Part shown: in pieces, positions 17,169 to 28,957 of the stretch
Layout of the letters: the number at the start of each line of letters is the position of its first letter
How positions within the stretch are numbered: the stretch's first letter is position 1
Origin: Caproiciproducens galactitolivorans
GTDB taxonomy: Bacteria; Bacillota; Clostridia; Oscillospirales; Acutalibacteraceae
Length of the DNA: 64,000 nucleotides
Assembly (NCBI RefSeq): GCF_004768785.1
Contig: NZ_SRMQ01000008.1
Location: 1-64,000, forward strand
Direction: 5' to 3'
The notes under the pieces: model-generated
The model's input: the letters and a program-made list of their open reading frames with translations, nothing else
The model's database searches: none
What the model was told of the DNA's origin: nothing
Made by a program: the position numbers and the translations under genes

Positions 17169-18707
17169 TTATTCCCACTCGATCGTTGCGGGGGGCTTAC
17201 TCGTAATATCATAAACGACGCGGTTTACCTGTTTTACTTCGTTAATAATGCGGCTGGAAACCTTCTCCAGCAAATCGTAAGGAATCCGCGCCCAATCCGC
17301 CGTCATAAAATCAGAGGTTGTTACACCGCGCAAAGCAATGGTGTTGCTGTAGGTTCTTCCGTCCCCCATCACTCCCACGCTCTTTATGCCGGTCAGAACC
17401 GCAAAATACTGATTGATTTTCTTGTCCAAGCCCGCCAAAGCGATTTCTTCGCGGAAGATCGCATCGGCATCCTGCAGGATAGCAAGCTTTTCAGCGGTAA
17501 CTTCGCCCATGATGCGAATACCAAGTCCCGGACCCGGGAAAGGCTGGCGCCAGACAAGATGTTCCGGAATGCCCAGTTCCAAACCAACCCTGCGCACTTC
17601 GTCCTTGAATAAGCTCCGCAGCGGCTCCACCAACCCGGTGAAATCGACGTCATCCGGCAGCCCACCGACATTGTGGTGGCTTTTAATCACCGCGGCGTCG
17701 CCGGTTCCGCTCTCGACTACATCCGGGTAAATTGTTCCCTGGCAAAGGTAATCGACATGGCCGATCTTCTTTGCCTCCTCTTCAAACACACGGATGAACT
17801 CCTCGCCGATAATCTTGCGCTTTTGCTCCGGCTCGGTAACGCCCTTCAGTTTGGCTAAAAAGCGCTCCTGCGCATTTACGCGAATCAGATTCATGTCAAA
17901 CTGCTTACGGAATACATTCTCAACGTCGTCGCCTTCGTTTTTGCGGAGCATGCCATGATCCACAAAAATGCAGGTCAGGTTTTTGCCTATGGCCTTATGA
18001 ACCAAAAGGGCCGCCACCGAAGAATCCACCCCTCCGGAAAGCGCACAAATCACCTTTTTGTCGCCAACGGTATCCTTAATGTGCTGTATGGTCTCGGCAG
18101 CAAACGATGCCATTTGCCAGTCGCCCTTGCACCCGCAGATATTGTATAAAAAGTTCTTTAATATTTCATTTCCGCGGACGGTGTGCTCCACTTCCGGATG
18201 GAACTGCAAAGCATATAGTTTCCTTGCGCCGTTCTCCATCGCAGCAACCGGGCACGCATCGCTCACCGCGGTAATCTGAAAGCCTTCGGGCGCTACGGAA
18301 ATATAGTCCGTATGGCTCATCCAGCAGACAGAATCCTTTTCAATATTTTGGAACAGCGCACCGGATTCCAGAAAATTCACCGGTGTCTTTCCGTATTCGC
18401 GAACCTTGCTGCTGCTTACCTTGCCGCCAAGCAAATAAGACATCAACTGCGCGCCGTAACAGATACCTAAAACAGGAATACCCAGTTCAAAGACCTGTTT
18501 GTCACAAACGGGAGCAATTTCGGTATAAACGCTGTTCGGTCCGCCGGAAAAGATAATTCCTTTATACCCGGATGAACGAATTTGTTCTACATTCGTTTTA
18601 TAGGATTTAATTTCACAATATACATTCAAGTCACGAACCCGGCGCGCAATCAGCTGACTGTATTGCCCTCCAAAATCGAGAATTAATATTGCTTCATTTT
18701 TCATCAT
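17169..18707 (-). CDS. guaA: GMP synthase (glutamine-hydrolysing)
   Basis: GuaA converts XMP to GMP using ATP and glutamine. The N-terminal class I amidotransferase domain has the nucleophile C83 in [16 protein letters not shown] and the His/Glu pair in [10 protein letters not shown]. The ATP-PPase P-loop is [14 protein letters not shown]. The C-terminal dimerisation domain ends with the family sequence KPPATIEWE. Length 512 is normal. Two adjacent ATGs (18707 and 18704) are possible starts. It lies 40 bases after glmS. Confidence 0.96.
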   Translation of the reverse strand: MMKNEAILILDFGGQYSQLIARRVRDLNVYCEIKSYKTNVEQIRSSGYKGIIFSGGPNSVYTEIAPVCDKQVFELGIPVLGICYGAQLMSYLLGGKVSSSKVREYGKTPVNFLESGALFQNIEKDSVCWMSHTDYISVAPEGFQITAVSDACPVAAMENGARKLYALQFHPEVEHTVRGNEILKNFLYNICGCKGDWQMASFAAETIQHIKDTVGDKKVICALSGGVDSSVAALLVHKAIGKNLTCIFVDHGMLRKNEGDDVENVFRKQFDMNLIRVNAQERFLAKLKGVTEPEQKRKIIGEEFIRVFEEEAKKIGHVDYLCQGTIYPDVVESGTGDAAVIKSHHNVGGLPDDVDFTGLVEPLRSLFKDEVRRVGLELGIPEHLVWRQPFPGPGLGIRIMGEVTAEKLAILQDADAIFREEIALAGLDKKINQYFAVLTGIKSVGVMGDGRTYSNTIALRGVTTSDFMTADWARIPYDLLEKVSSRIINEVKQVNRVVYDITSKPPATIEWE

Positions 18708-18747
18708 ATCGCCGCACTTCCATTCTTTGAACTGTTTTCCCTTTTCT

Positions 18748-20574
18748 TTATTCCACGGTTACCGATTTTGCCAGATTGCGCGGTTTATCAATGTCGCAGC
18801 CCTTCATGGACGCTACATAATAAGCGAAAAGCTGTAAGGGGACGACCGCCAGTGAAGGCAGCATCATTTCGCATAATTCGGGGACGTAAAGAGCATAATC
18901 GGCCACCTGTTCGATTTTTTTATTCTGTTTGGTTGTAAGGCCGAGCACAACCGCTCCGCGTGCCTTTACTTCCTTCATATTGCTGATCATCTTGTCAAAA
19001 AGCGCATCCTGTGTAGCTAAAGCAATCACGAGAGTGCCGTCTTCGACAAGCGATATGGTACCGTGCTTCAATTCTCCCGCCGCATAAGCCTCGGAATGAA
19101 TATAGGAAATTTCCTTAAGCTTTAAAGAGCCTTCCAAAGACATTGCGTAATCCAGATTTCTGCCGATGAAGAACACATCTTTTGCATTAAAGAACTGGGA
19201 TGCAAGGTACTGAATCTGTTCCTTATTCGCCAATATCTCCGAAATTTTATCCGGCAGGGATTGCAGCTGCGAAATATAGGAGGAATATTCCTCTGCTGTA
19301 ATGGTGCCAAGTTTGTCCGCAAAATAAATGGCAAGCAGATAAACGACCGCCAACTGTGTGCTGTAAGCCTTCGTTGTCGCAACTGCAATTTCGGGCCCGG
19401 CCCAAGTGTAGATAACATCGTCCGAATCGTTCGCAATCGAGCTTCCCACAACATTTACAATAGAAAGCGTTCTTACGCCAAGATTTTTCGCCTCCCGAAG
19501 CGCTGCCAGCGTGTCGGCGGTCTCTCCGGACTGACTAATTACAAGCACCAGAACCTTATCATCCATAATCGGCTGACGGTACCGGAACTCGGAGGCAACA
19601 TCGACCTCCACCGGAATTCTTGCGAATTTCTCAAAAACATACTTGGCGATCATGCCTACATGGTATGCAGAACCGCACGCAACGATATAAATTTTTTTAA
19701 ACCTCTTGATCTGCTCTGCCGTTAAAGTAATTTTGTCCAAGACGATTTTTCCGTCCTGGATTCTGGGGGAAATCGTATCCCGCACAGCCTTTGGCTGCTC
19801 CATGATCTCCTTGGCCATAAAATGCTGATAACCGCCCTTTTCGGCAGCCGATACATCCCAATCAATATGGACAGGTTCTTTCGTCACAATTTCCTTATCG
19901 GTGTTATAAACCAGAACGGAATCGCGTTTCAGAACCGCAATTTCATTGTCGTTCAGACGGTAAATATCCCTAGTTTTATTCAGAATCGCAGGAATATCCG
20001 AAGCGATAAAATTTTCGCCCTTTCCTAAGCCGACAATCAGCGGGCTGTCTTTCCGCACCGCGACAACCTGATCCGGATCATCCGCGCAGATGATACCAAG
20101 GGCATATGAGCCTTCCACTTTATGAATGACTTTGATGACAGCCTCAAGAATATCCCCTTTATAATAATACTCCAAAAGCTGTGCCACTACTTCCGTATCG
20201 GTTTCCGATACAAACACCTTGCCTTTTTTCACCATCAAGTCTTTTAAGGCAAGATAATTTTCGATAATTCCATTATGGACGACAGCAAATTTTCCCGAGT
20301 CGCTCACCTGCGGATGGGAGTTTATGTCCGACGGTTTTCCGTGAGTAGCCCATCTGGTGTGGCCAATCCCCACGGTACCGGGAACGTCCCTTCCCCCGTT
20401 AATCATCTCACTCAAAACCTTGAGCCTGCCCTTTGCTTTAGCAACCTGAAGGGAGGTGCCATTATAAACAGCGACTCCGGCCGAATCATAGCCTCGGTAT
20501 TCCAGCTTTTCCAAGCCGTTCAGTAAAAAGGGAGCAGCCTGATCTTCTCCGATGTATCCAACAATTCCGCACAT
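18748..20574 (-). CDS. glmS: Glutamine-fructose-6-phosphate aminotransferase
   Basis: GlmS makes glucosamine-6-phosphate for cell-wall precursors. The start is [10 protein letters not shown], so the nucleophile becomes the N-terminal cysteine after Met removal. The glutaminase domain carries [15 protein letters not shown]. Two SIS domains follow ([10 protein letters not shown] with [18 protein letters not shown], and [18 protein letters not shown]), ending with the typical KSVTVE. 608 residues. Unlike in many Firmicutes, the 71 bases upstream have no room for a glmS ribozyme. Confidence 0.96.
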   Translation of the reverse strand: MCGIVGYIGEDQAAPFLLNGLEKLEYRGYDSAGVAVYNGTSLQVAKAKGRLKVLSEMINGGRDVPGTVGIGHTRWATHGKPSDINSHPQVSDSGKFAVVHNGIIENYLALKDLMVKKGKVFVSETDTEVVAQLLEYYYKGDILEAVIKVIHKVEGSYALGIICADDPDQVVAVRKDSPLIVGLGKGENFIASDIPAILNKTRDIYRLNDNEIAVLKRDSVLVYNTDKEIVTKEPVHIDWDVSAAEKGGYQHFMAKEIMEQPKAVRDTISPRIQDGKIVLDKITLTAEQIKRFKKIYIVACGSAYHVGMIAKYVFEKFARIPVEVDVASEFRYRQPIMDDKVLVLVISQSGETADTLAALREAKNLGVRTLSIVNVVGSSIANDSDDVIYTWAGPEIAVATTKAYSTQLAVVYLLAIYFADKLGTITAEEYSSYISQLQSLPDKISEILANKEQIQYLASQFFNAKDVFFIGRNLDYAMSLEGSLKLKEISYIHSEAYAAGELKHGTISLVEDGTLVIALATQDALFDKMISNMKEVKARGAVVLGLTTKQNKKIEQVADYALYVPELCEMMLPSLAVVPLQLFAYYVASMKGCDIDKPRNLAKSVTVE

Positions 20575-20609
20575 TATTATACACCTTCTTCGATAAGTTA
20601 ATTAACGAA

Positions 20610-20631
20610 CGCCAGCAGGGAATGCTGGCGC
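20610..20631 (-). terminator. Hairpin between purA and glmS
   Basis: CGCCAGCA and TGCTGGCG (minus strand) form an 8-bp stem with a five-base loop, 14 bases after the purA stop. No strong T run follows, so it may be a weak terminator or a processing site that lowers glmS expression. Confidence 0.4.
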
Positions 20632-20645
20632 TCTATTATATGGAG

Positions 20646-21923
20646 TTATCTGTAAATAATATTCTCGCGCGATGGACCGTTGGAAACGATCTTGATCGGG
20701 ACCCCAATTGCTTTCTCCGCAAATTCAATGTATCTGCGTGTATTTTCGGGTAAATCTGCGTAATTCTTGATTCCGCGGATATCGCACTTCCAGCCTGGCA
20801 GCTTTGCGATAATCGGTTTGCAGTGCTTTAACTGATTGGTCGGCGGGAAAGAATCAATCCGCTTGCCGTTCAGCTCGTATGCGACGCAGACCGGAATTTC
20901 GTCCAAATAGCCAAGCACATCCAGCACCGTAAAGGCAACGCATGTTGCACCCTGCGCCTGACATCCGTAGCGTGAAGCAACCAGATCCAGCCATCCCATT
21001 CTACGCGGACGGCCGGTTGTGGCTCCGAATTCACCGCCGTCGCCGCCCCTGCGGCGCAACTCGTCGGCTTCGTCGCCGAAAATTTCGCTGACGAATTCGC
21101 CCGCACCGACCGCGCTGGAATACGCCTTCACGACTGCTATGATTTCCTTGATCTCATAAGGCGGCAGCCCCGCGCCGACCGCGCCGTAACCGGCCAGCGT
21201 GGAAGACGAGGTTACCATCGGATAAATACCGAAATCGGGATCCTTCAACGCGCCGAGCTGGCCTTCCAGAAGGATATTCTTTCCTTCCTTCACCGCTTTG
21301 TGAAGCAAGGTAAAAGTATCCGCCACATACGGTTCCAACAATTTCTTGTACTCCATCAGCTTATTGTAGACCTCGTCCACGGTAAGCTTCGGCTGACGGT
21401 ACAAATGTTCATACAGCACATTTTTCAATGTGATGACCTGGTTAATTTTCTCTCTCAACGCTTCCTCTTCATCATACAGTTCGCTGACCTGAAAACCAAT
21501 CTTGGCAAACTTATCCGAATAAAAAGGAGCAATACCGGACTTTGTGGAACCAAAGGAGCGGGAAGAAAGCCGCGCTTCTTCAAACGTATCCAACTGGATA
21601 TGGTAAGGCATGACAAGCTGCACGCGATCCGAAATCACAACATTCGGCTTCGGAACCCCGCGTTCCTCAAGCGATTTCATCTCTTTGATAAAATTCTCCA
21701 CGCTTAGTGCTACGCCGTTGCCGATAATATTGGTTATGTGGCTGTAAAAAACACCTGACGGCAATTGATGCAGCGCAAATTTTCCATAATTGTTGATAAT
21801 AGTGTGACCGGCATTGCTGCCTCCCTGAAACCGGACGACAATATCGGACTGGGCAGCTTCCACATCGGTAATTTTGCCCTTGCCTTCGTCGCCCCAGTTC
21901 GCACCAACAATTGCTTTAATCAT
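20646..21923 (-). CDS. purA: Adenylosuccinate synthetase
   Basis: PurA joins IMP and aspartate with GTP to make adenylosuccinate. The GTP-binding loop NWGDEGKGKITD is at residues 9-20 and the catalytic aspartate is in it. GGSNAGHT supplies the catalytic histidine. GATTGRPRRMGWLDLVASRY is the aspartate/IMP-site signature. The 425-residue length matches bacterial PurA. It starts a transcript of its own (promoter at 22014-22041). Confidence 0.95.
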   Translation of the reverse strand: MIKAIVGANWGDEGKGKITDVEAAQSDIVVRFQGGSNAGHTIINNYGKFALHQLPSGVFYSHITNIIGNGVALSVENFIKEMKSLEERGVPKPNVVISDRVQLVMPYHIQLDTFEEARLSSRSFGSTKSGIAPFYSDKFAKIGFQVSELYDEEEALREKINQVITLKNVLYEHLYRQPKLTVDEVYNKLMEYKKLLEPYVADTFTLLHKAVKEGKNILLEGQLGALKDPDFGIYPMVTSSSTLAGYGAVGAGLPPYEIKEIIAVVKAYSSAVGAGEFVSEIFGDEADELRRRGGDGGEFGATTGRPRRMGWLDLVASRYGCQAQGATCVAFTVLDVLGYLDEIPVCVAYELNGKRIDSFPPTNQLKHCKPIIAKLPGWKCDIRGIKNYADLPENTRRYIEFAEKAIGVPIKIVSNGPSRENIIYR

Positions 21924-21942
21924 AAAACCTTCACTCCGCCGT

Positions 21943-21992
21943 GCCGCAACGGATTTTGCAAAATAACTGCCCTGCGGCCATATTTAGGCAGT
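21943..21992 (-). promoter_or_regulatory. Structured purA leader, possible pseudoknot
   Basis: On the minus strand ACTGCC (21992-21987) pairs with GGCAGT (21971-21966). The loop of that hairpin carries GCCGCA (21978-21973), which pairs with TGCGGC (21948-21943) downstream. This is H-type pseudoknot topology ending about 20 bases before the purA start. No known riboswitch class is recognised. Confidence 0.4.
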
Positions 21993-22013
21993 AATGTTTA
22001 AAACAACTTTATA

Positions 22014-22041
22014 ATAATAACACAATTGCCATTAAAAGCAA
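22014..22041 (-). promoter_or_regulatory. Possible promoter of purA-glmS-guaA
   Basis: Minus-strand TTGCTT and TATTAT are 16 bases apart, in the 160-base gap between purB and purA, and precede the structured leader. Confidence 0.45.
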
Positions 22042-22083
22042 AGCGGAATTAAAATAAAAATTCTTTCCGAATTCATTTACCCT

Positions 22084-23514
22084 TTATAAATTTATTTCCG
22101 GCTTCTCCTCGGAAACGAAATCATACTTTTGCAGAAGCAGGTTGACAACCTCGGCAATGAATTCCTCCGTCTGTTGCGGCGCCCTGCCTACATACTTTTC
22201 TGGACTTACAATTTTCTGCAGTTCCTCCAAAGTAACGCCAAACGCCGGGTCAGCTGCAATGCGGCTAAGCAGGTCGTTTTCCCCGCCCTCCTCTTTGATC
22301 ACGCGGGAGGCCGCCATCGAGTGGACACGAATCCGTTCATGGAGCTGCTGGCGATCCGCACCGCGTTTAACGGCATCCATCATAATGTTTTCCGTTGCCA
22401 TAAACGGCAGTTCACGCAGAAGATGCTGGTTGATAACCTTCGGATATACCACCAGGCCGTCCGCCACATTGGCGTACAGATTCAAAATTCCGTCGACGGC
22501 AAGGAAGGCTTCCGGCACACTGATCCGCTTATTTGCGGAATCGTCCAGCGTGCGTTCAAACCACTGGGTCGCCTCCGTAATGCAGGGATTCAAGCTGTCG
22601 ATAATCACATAGCGGGAAAGCGAAGCAATCCGTTCGCTGCGCATCGGGTTGCGCTTATAGGCCATCGCCGAGGAACCAATCTGATTCTTTTCGAACGGTT
22701 CCTCCACTTCTTTCAAGTGCTGAAGCAGGCGGATGTCATTCGAAAATTTGGCGGCGCTCTGCGCAATCCCGCTTAAAACGGCGAGCATCTGGCTGTCGAG
22801 CTTCCGGGAATAGGTCTGGCCGGAAACCGCAAAGCAGGAAGAATACCCCATTTTCTTAGCAATTATTTCGTCAAGCTTTTTTACTTTACTATGGTCGCCG
22901 TCGAATAATTCCAAAAAGCTCGCCTGTGTGCCGGTTGTTCCCTTGGAACCCAACAGTTTTGCTTTGGATAACTGGTATTCCACGTCTTCCAAATCCATCA
23001 GTAAATCCTGAATCCAAAGGGTTGCGCGTTTGCCCACCGTGGTCGGCTGGGCCGGCTGGAAATGGGTAAACGCCAGCGTTGGCAAATCCTTATACTGTAA
23101 GGCAAATTTCGACAATACGCGAATGACGCCGACCAGCTTATTGCGAATAAGCTTCAGCGCTTCCGTCATAATAATAATATCTGTGTTATCGCCTACATAA
23201 CAGGATGTCGCGCCTAAATGGATAATCGGCTTCGCTTTCGGGCATTGCTGGCCATACGCGTAAACATGGGACATTACGTCGTGGCGCACTACTTTTTCGC
23301 GGGCTTCGGCAACCTCGTAATTGATATCATCGGCGTATTTGCACATTTCATCAATCTGTTCCTGCGTAATATTCAGCCCCAGCTCTTTTTCGGCCTCTGC
23401 CAATGCAATCCAAAGCCTGCGCCATGTTCTGAATTTCTTGTCCGGTGAAAACAGATATTTCATTTCCTCGTCCGCATAGCGGGATGATAACGGCGATTCA
23501 TAGCTATTTTTCAA
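22084..23514 (-). CDS. purB: Adenylosuccinate lyase
   Basis: PurB cleaves SAICAR and adenylosuccinate, releasing fumarate. The superfamily signature appears as GSSAMAYKRNPMRSE, holding the catalytic serine loop. HLGATSCYVGDNTDI and AFTHFQPAQPTTVGKRATLW give the other active-site segments. At 476 residues it is the longer type of PurB rather than the about 430-residue B. subtilis form. Last gene of the purCFB run, 23 bases after purF. Confidence 0.94.
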   Translation of the reverse strand: MKNSYESPLSSRYADEEMKYLFSPDKKFRTWRRLWIALAEAEKELGLNITQEQIDEMCKYADDINYEVAEAREKVVRHDVMSHVYAYGQQCPKAKPIIHLGATSCYVGDNTDIIIMTEALKLIRNKLVGVIRVLSKFALQYKDLPTLAFTHFQPAQPTTVGKRATLWIQDLLMDLEDVEYQLSKAKLLGSKGTTGTQASFLELFDGDHSKVKKLDEIIAKKMGYSSCFAVSGQTYSRKLDSQMLAVLSGIAQSAAKFSNDIRLLQHLKEVEEPFEKNQIGSSAMAYKRNPMRSERIASLSRYVIIDSLNPCITEATQWFERTLDDSANKRISVPEAFLAVDGILNLYANVADGLVVYPKVINQHLLRELPFMATENIMMDAVKRGADRQQLHERIRVHSMAASRVIKEEGGENDLLSRIAADPAFGVTLEELQKIVSPEKYVGRAPQQTEEFIAEVVNLLLQKYDFVSEEKPEINL

Positions 23515-23537
23515 TTATAATTCCTCCAAAATGGAAA

Positions 23538-24971
23538 TTACAGACGTTTAATCGGTGTGCTATAATCATAGTCCTTATTGGCTATTAAATAGTCCGGAAT
23601 AGGAGCGGGATATTTCCCGGAAAAACAGGCGTCGCAGTAACCTTTCCTGCTACCCATGATCTTCGCCAGATTTTCAACGCTTAAAAAGGCAATGGAATCC
23701 GCAAAGCTCATTTTTCCGATCTCTTCAATGCTGTACTGGCACGCGATAAGGTCGTCCTTTGAGGGAATATCCGTCCCATAATAGCAGGGCCACAAAAACG
23801 GCGGCGAGCTGATACGGAGGTGAACTTCCTTGGCACCCGCGTCTTTCAGCATACTAACAATGCGCGCGCTGGTTGTTCCGCGGACAATGGAATCGTCCAG
23901 CATGACAATCCGCTTGCCCTTCACGCAGTTCGAGAGCGCATTCAGCTTAATCCGCACGCTGCGTTCCCGTTCCGACTGGCTCGGTTTAATGAAGGTCCTG
24001 CCGATGTACGTATTCTTTACGATTCCTTTCTCGTACGGAATACCGGATTCCTCGCTGTACCCAATCGCGGCGTCTATACCGGATTCCGGCACGCCGATGA
24101 CCATATCCGCCTCAACCGGAAGCTGCTTTGCAAGAAGCCGGCCGGCCTGTTTGCGGGCTTCATAAACGCTGATGCCGTCGATAATGCTATCCGTTCTGGC
24201 AAAGTAAATATACTCGAAAATACAAAGGGACTTTTCAACATCAACGGGATCCCGGAAGGAACGCATTCCATCCTGGTCAACGACAACCACTTCGCCCGGT
24301 TCCACATCGCGTACAAACTCCGCCCCGCAAGCGTCCAGCGCACAGGTTTCGGAAGCAAAAACGGTGGAATTACCGATTTTTCCGATGCAAAGCGGGCGGA
24401 AACCATGCGGATCGCGCGCGGCAATCAGTTTTTGAGGGCTCATAATGACCAACGAAAAGGAGCCTTGAAGCTTTGGAATTGCGCGGCGCACCGCTTCTTC
24501 GATAGAAGGAGCGTCCACACGTTCCCGCGCAATCATATAGGCGATGACTTCCGTATCAATCGTTGTCTGGAAAATACAGCCCCTGCGTTCCAAAACACGG
24601 TGGAGCTCGTAAGCGTTGGTTAAATTCCCGTTATGGGCAATTGCCAGCGTTCCTTTTATATAACGCATAACGAGCGGTTGTGCGTTTTCACGCACACTGC
24701 CGCCCGAAGTGGAATAGCGGACATGCCCGACCGCCATCTGCCCTTTAAGACTATCCAATATCTTATCGTTGAATGCTTCCGTCACTAGGCCCATATCCTT
24801 GGAGTAGGAAACCACTCCCCGGTCGCAAACCGCGATCCCGCAGCTTTCCTGCCCCCTGTGCTGTAAAGCAAGAAGCCCGTTGTACGTTGCATAAGCAGGA
24901 GAAACGTCGCCATCGGAATAAATGCCGAATACGCCGCACTCTTCGTGCGGTTTTAAAACATCATAATCCAT
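23538..24971 (-). CDS. purF: Amidophosphoribosyltransferase
   Basis: PurF makes phosphoribosylamine from PRPP and glutamine, the first committed step of purine synthesis. Starting at the ATG at 24971 gives MDYDVLKPHEEC, an 11-residue propeptide before C12, exactly the B. subtilis arrangement in which the propeptide is cleaved to expose the nucleophile. The PRPP-binding loop is RIVMLDDSIVRGTTS. The C-terminal GYCDACFSGKYP contains two of the cluster cysteines of the Fe-S type. An upstream in-frame start at 25016 would overlap purC and spoil the propeptide. No strong RBS is seen at 24971 (GGTGAG lies 18 bases away). Confidence 0.93.
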   Translation of the reverse strand: MDYDVLKPHEECGVFGIYSDGDVSPAYATYNGLLALQHRGQESCGIAVCDRGVVSYSKDMGLVTEAFNDKILDSLKGQMAVGHVRYSTSGGSVRENAQPLVMRYIKGTLAIAHNGNLTNAYELHRVLERRGCIFQTTIDTEVIAYMIARERVDAPSIEEAVRRAIPKLQGSFSLVIMSPQKLIAARDPHGFRPLCIGKIGNSTVFASETCALDACGAEFVRDVEPGEVVVVDQDGMRSFRDPVDVEKSLCIFEYIYFARTDSIIDGISVYEARKQAGRLLAKQLPVEADMVIGVPESGIDAAIGYSEESGIPYEKGIVKNTYIGRTFIKPSQSERERSVRIKLNALSNCVKGKRIVMLDDSIVRGTTSARIVSMLKDAGAKEVHLRISSPPFLWPCYYGTDIPSKDDLIACQYSIEEIGKMSFADSIAFLSVENLAKIMGSRKGYCDACFSGKYPAPIPDYLIANKDYDYSTPIKRL

Positions 24972-25005
24972 TATCGAGCTGTTCAAAAACTCACCATCCT
25001 GTAAT

Positions 25006-25710
25006 TTATAAACCAATGCGCTTCATTACCTCGGCATAAGCCTCTTCCACTCCGCCCAGATCTCTGCGGAAACGATCCTTGTCCAGTTTTTGGTGGGTGT
25101 TCACATCCCAGAAGCGGCAGGTATCCGGCGAAATTTCATCCGCAAGGATGATTCCGTCCGCACAGCGGCCGAATTCCAGTTTGAAATCAATCAGTTCAAT
25201 GTTTACAGACAGGAAGAATTCCTTCAAAATTTCGTTGATCTTCAAAGACATTGCGCTGATCTGATCAATTTCCTCTTTGGTTGCAAACCCAGCCGCAAGA
25301 ATATGGTACTCGTTTACCATTGGATCGCCCAAATCGTCGTTCTTATAGCAGAATTCCAGAACGGTGGATTTCATCGGCGTGCCTTCCTCCATGCCCAGCC
25401 TTGTTGCAAGGCTGCCGGCGGCCTTATTGCGGACAATAACCTCAAGGGGAACGATTTCCACTTTCTTAACCACTGTTTCGCGGTCGCTCAGTTCTTCCAC
25501 GAAATGCGTCTTAATGCCCTTCTCCTCCAGCATTTTAAAGAGGTAGTTCGACATCTTATTGTTTACAACGCCCTTGCCGCAGATCGTCCCCTTCTTCTGT
25601 CCGTTAAAGGCGGTTGCATCATCCTTATAATCGACAATGCAATAATTCTCGTCATCGGTGGCATAAACCTTTTTTGCCTTGCCTTCGTAAAGAAGCTCAC
25701 ACTTTTTCAT
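25006..25710 (-). CDS. purC: SAICAR synthetase
   Basis: PurC joins CAIR and aspartate with ATP. The N-terminal [17 protein letters not shown] is the nucleotide-binding glycine-rich start of the family. The signatures [20 protein letters not shown] and [30 protein letters not shown] carry substrate-binding residues. 234 residues is normal for the bacterial enzyme. It is 31 bases after carB and 34 before purF, so the pyrimidine and purine genes are probably on one transcript. Confidence 0.95.
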   Translation of the reverse strand: MKKCELLYEGKAKKVYATDDENYCIVDYKDDATAFNGQKKGTICGKGVVNNKMSNYLFKMLEEKGIKTHFVEELSDRETVVKKVEIVPLEVIVRNKAAGSLATRLGMEEGTPMKSTVLEFCYKNDDLGDPMVNEYHILAAGFATKEEIDQISAMSLKINEILKEFFLSVNIELIDFKLEFGRCADGIILADEISPDTCRFWDVNTHQKLDKDRFRRDLGGVEEAYAEVMKRIGL

Positions 25711-25741
25711 AATAAAATTCCTCCTGTTTCTCTTTTCTATA

Positions 25742-28700
25742 TCAGATAAAGTTCAAAAACGTAGAAACCTTTGTTATATCGACAACCGACAAATGGGTAG
25801 TGTCCACGTGTCTGGCACAGGTTAAAAACGCGTTGGCGGTATCTAGTGAAGTCAGGCACGGAATGCCGCATTCCACCGCATTTCTGCGGATTTTATAACC
25901 GTCGCGGTTGTGCGCCACGCCTTTGGACGGAGTATTGATGACAAGGTCGATTTTGCCAGAAGTAATATGGTCAAGAATATCCGGGGCTCCCGTTCCGATT
26001 TTATTGGTTCGGATGGTCGGAATATCATTGTCATTAAAGAAATCAGAGGTTCCCGGAGTAGCGTAGATCGTCCAGCCAAGGTTATACAGGCCCTTTGCAA
26101 TGGGAAGAGCTTCTTTCTTGTCAGTATCCTTTACCGTAAAAATAACCCTGCCCTTTTTAATCAGATGAACGCCCGCGCCGTAAAAGGATTTAATGAGCGC
26201 TTCGTCAAAGGTTCTGGCAACGCCGAGCACTTCGCCGGTCGACTTCATTTCCGGCCCAAGATTTACATCCGCGCCGTATAGCTTTTCAAAGGAGAAAACC
26301 GGCATTTTAATGGCGATTAAATCCCGTTCTTTCTGCAAACCGTAATTGTATCCCATTTCTGGAAGTGTTTTCCCGAAGAAGGTTCCCACCGCCAGAGGCA
26401 CGATCGGGATTCCGGTTACCTTGCTGATATACGGCACCGTTCTGGAAGAACGTGGGTTTGCTTCAATTACATAGACTTCATTATCCTTTACGATAAACTG
26501 GATATTTAAAAGTCCCTTCACTTTCAATGCTTTTGCAAGCCGACGGGTATACTCCACAACCAGCTCCTGCATATCCTTCGCCACACCAATCGCCGGGTAC
26601 ACGGAAATGCTGTCCCCGGAGTGGATTCCGGCGCGTTCGATGTGCTGCATGATACCCGGAATGACCGAATCTGTACCGTCGCAGACGGCGTCAACCTCCA
26701 CTTCAGTTCCCATGATGTACTTATCGATCAGGATGGGGTGCTCCTGTTCAATACGGTTGATGATGCCGATCTGCTCAATGATATCTTCGTCGGAATAGGC
26801 AATATGCATGCCCTGGCCACCAAGGACGTAGGACGGACGCACAAGCACCGGGTACCCCAATTCATTCGCCGCCTTGATCGCTTCATCGCAAGTATAAACC
26901 ATTCGTCCTTCCGCGCGGGGAATATTGCATTCATTTAAAATCGCGTCGAAGCGTTCGCGATCCTCCGCTTCGTCAATGCTGTCGAAGGAGGTTCCGAGAA
27001 TCGGGACGCCCATTTTCTCAATCGCCCCGGCAAGCTTAATCGCCGTTTGCCCGCCGAACTGCACAACCGCGCCGTCCGGTTTCTCCAACTGTACAATGTG
27101 GAGGATATCCTCCTCCGTCAGCGGTTCAAAATACAGCTTGTCCGCGATGTCGAAATCCGTACTGACAGTTTCCGGATTGTTATTCACAATAATGGTTTCG
27201 CAGCCCATGTTCCGCAAAGCCCAGACGCTGTGTACGGAGCAGTAGTCAAACTCAATGCCCTGTCCGATACGGATCGGCCCGGAACCAATGACCAAAATTT
27301 TCTTCCGGTCGCTCTTGGCGCAGGATTCATTCTCGATTCCGTAAGTCGAATAGTAGTAAGGGGTTTCCGCTTCAAATTCCGCCGCGCAGGTGTCCACCAT
27401 TTTGTAAACGGGACGGATATCCCATTTTTCTTGCAGCGCCCGGATTTCTTCCACAGTTTTCCCGCTCAACTCTGCAATCGTTTTATCAAGGAATCCGAAT
27501 GTTTTTGCTTTTAACAGCAAATCCCGATCGATCGGCTGGGTCGCACATGCTTTTTCCACTTGGATAATGGATAGAAGCTTGTCAAGGAACCAAAGATCAA
27601 TTTTCGTAATTTCATGGATTTTATCCGGCGAAATTCCGCGCCTTAACGCTTCCGAAACGACCCAAAGCCTGCGGTCGTCCACCACATGAAGGCGTTCCTC
27701 CAGTTCGCTGTTCGAAAGTGATTGCAAGTTTTCATCCATCAGACTGAAAACATTCTGTTCCAGCGAACGGATGGATTTCATTAAAGCAGCCTCAAACGAC
27801 GGCGCAATCCCCATAACCTCGCCGGTCGCTTTCATCTGTGTGCCTAGGCTGCGCTTTGCATATACAAATTTATCGAAAGGCCAGCGCGGGATTTTCACAA
27901 CACAGTAATCGAGCGTGGGTTCAAAGCAGGCATATGTTTTTTTCGTAATGGCATTGCGGATTTCATCCAGCGTATAGCCAAGCGCGATTTTGGAGGCAAC
28001 CTTCGCAATCGGATACCCCGTTGCTTTGGACGCAAGCGCAGAAGAGCGGCTGACACGCGGGTTTACCTCAATAACGCAGTATTCAAAGCTTTTCGGATTC
28101 AAGGCAAACTGTACGTTGCATCCACCTTCCACCTTTAATTCGGAGATAATGGAAAGCGCCGCGGAACGGAGCATCTGCGTTTCCTTATCCCCAAGCGTCT
28201 GGCACGGCGCAACCACGATGGAATCGCCGGTATGAACGCCGACCGGGTCGAAGTTTTCCATATTGCAGACGGTGATGCAGTTGCCGTTATGGTCGCGCAT
28301 GACTTCGTATTCGATCTCTTTCCAACCGGCAATGCAGCGTTCGATCAGCACCTGATTTACGCGGCTGCGGTGTAGGCCGAGAGAAGCGATCGCGATCAGC
28401 TGCTCCTCATTGTCGGCAATGCCGCCGCCGCTGCCGCCAAGGGTGTACGCCGGGCGCACAACAACCGGATATCCGATTTTCCGGGCAACTCTCACACAGT
28501 CCTCTATATTTTCTGCAATTGCGCTTTCAGCGCATGGCTGGTTGATTCGCTCCATGGCCTCTTTAAAAAGCTCACGGTCCTCTGCCATACGTATGGTGTC
28601 GGCGTTTGTGCCGATCATTTTCACATTATTTTCTTTCAAAAAACCGGATTCTTCCAGCTCTACGGCAAGGTTCAGGGCGTTTTGGCCACCGAGGGTTGGC

Positions 28701-28957
28701 AGGATGCTGTCCGGATTTTCCTTAAGGATAACCTTTTTGATCGTTTCCACCGTTAACGGTTCAATATAAATTTTATCGGCAATCTGTTTGTCGGTCATAA
28801 TTGTGGCGGGATTGGAGTTAATCAGGATAACCTCCACGCCCTCTTCCCGGATTGCGCGGCACGCCTGCGTTCCTGCATAGTCGAATTCGGCTGCCTGCCC
28901 GATAATAATCGGGCCGGAACCGATGATGATTACTTTTTTAATATCTTTTCTCTTCAT
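25742..28957 (-). CDS. carB: Carbamoyl-phosphate synthase, large subunit
   Basis: CarB makes carbamoyl phosphate from bicarbonate, ammonia and two ATP for arginine and pyrimidines. The 1071 residues hold two homologous ATP-grasp halves: the first opens with [20 protein letters not shown] and the second near residue 555 with [22 protein letters not shown]-terminal MGS-like allosteric domain carries [15 protein letters not shown] and [18 protein letters not shown]. Its ATG overlaps the carA stop by four bases (ATGA). Confidence 0.96.
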   Translation of the reverse strand: MKRKDIKKVIIIGSGPIIIGQAAEFDYAGTQACRAIREEGVEVILINSNPATIMTDKQIADKIYIEPLTVETIKKVILKENPDSILPTLGGQNALNLAVELEESGFLKENNVKMIGTNADTIRMAEDRELFKEAMERINQPCAESAIAENIEDCVRVARKIGYPVVVRPAYTLGGSGGGIADNEEQLIAIASLGLHRSRVNQVLIERCIAGWKEIEYEVMRDHNGNCITVCNMENFDPVGVHTGDSIVVAPCQTLGDKETQMLRSAALSIISELKVEGGCNVQFALNPKSFEYCVIEVNPRVSRSSALASKATGYPIAKVASKIALGYTLDEIRNAITKKTYACFEPTLDYCVVKIPRWPFDKFVYAKRSLGTQMKATGEVMGIAPSFEAALMKSIRSLEQNVFSLMDENLQSLSNSELEERLHVVDDRRLWVVSEALRRGISPDKIHEITKIDLWFLDKLLSIIQVEKACATQPIDRDLLLKAKTFGFLDKTIAELSGKTVEEIRALQEKWDIRPVYKMVDTCAAEFEAETPYYYSTYGIENESCAKSDRKKILVIGSGPIRIGQGIEFDYCSVHSVWALRNMGCETIIVNNNPETVSTDFDIADKLYFEPLTEEDILHIVQLEKPDGAVVQFGGQTAIKLAGAIEKMGVPILGTSFDSIDEAEDRERFDAILNECNIPRAEGRMVYTCDEAIKAANELGYPVLVRPSYVLGGQGMHIAYSDEDIIEQIGIINRIEQEHPILIDKYIMGTEVEVDAVCDGTDSVIPGIMQHIERAGIHSGDSISVYPAIGVAKDMQELVVEYTRRLAKALKVKGLLNIQFIVKDNEVYVIEANPRSSRTVPYISKVTGIPIVPLAVGTFFGKTLPEMGYNYGLQKERDLIAIKMPVFSFEKLYGADVNLGPEMKSTGEVLGVARTFDEALIKSFYGAGVHLIKKGRVIFTVKDTDKKEALPIAKGLYNLGWTIYATPGTSDFFNDNDIPTIRTNKIGTGAPDILDHITSGKIDLVINTPSKGVAHNRDGYKIRRNAVECGIPCLTSLDTANAFLTCARHVDTTHLSVVDITKVSTFLNFI

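Noticed and set aside
20575-20645. AGCGCCAG near glmS resembles the start of a glmS ribozyme
   Set aside because: Only 71 bases separate purA and glmS and the sequence is a simple CGCCAGCA/TGCTGGCG hairpin. The ribozyme core needs about twice that length and further helices that are absent.
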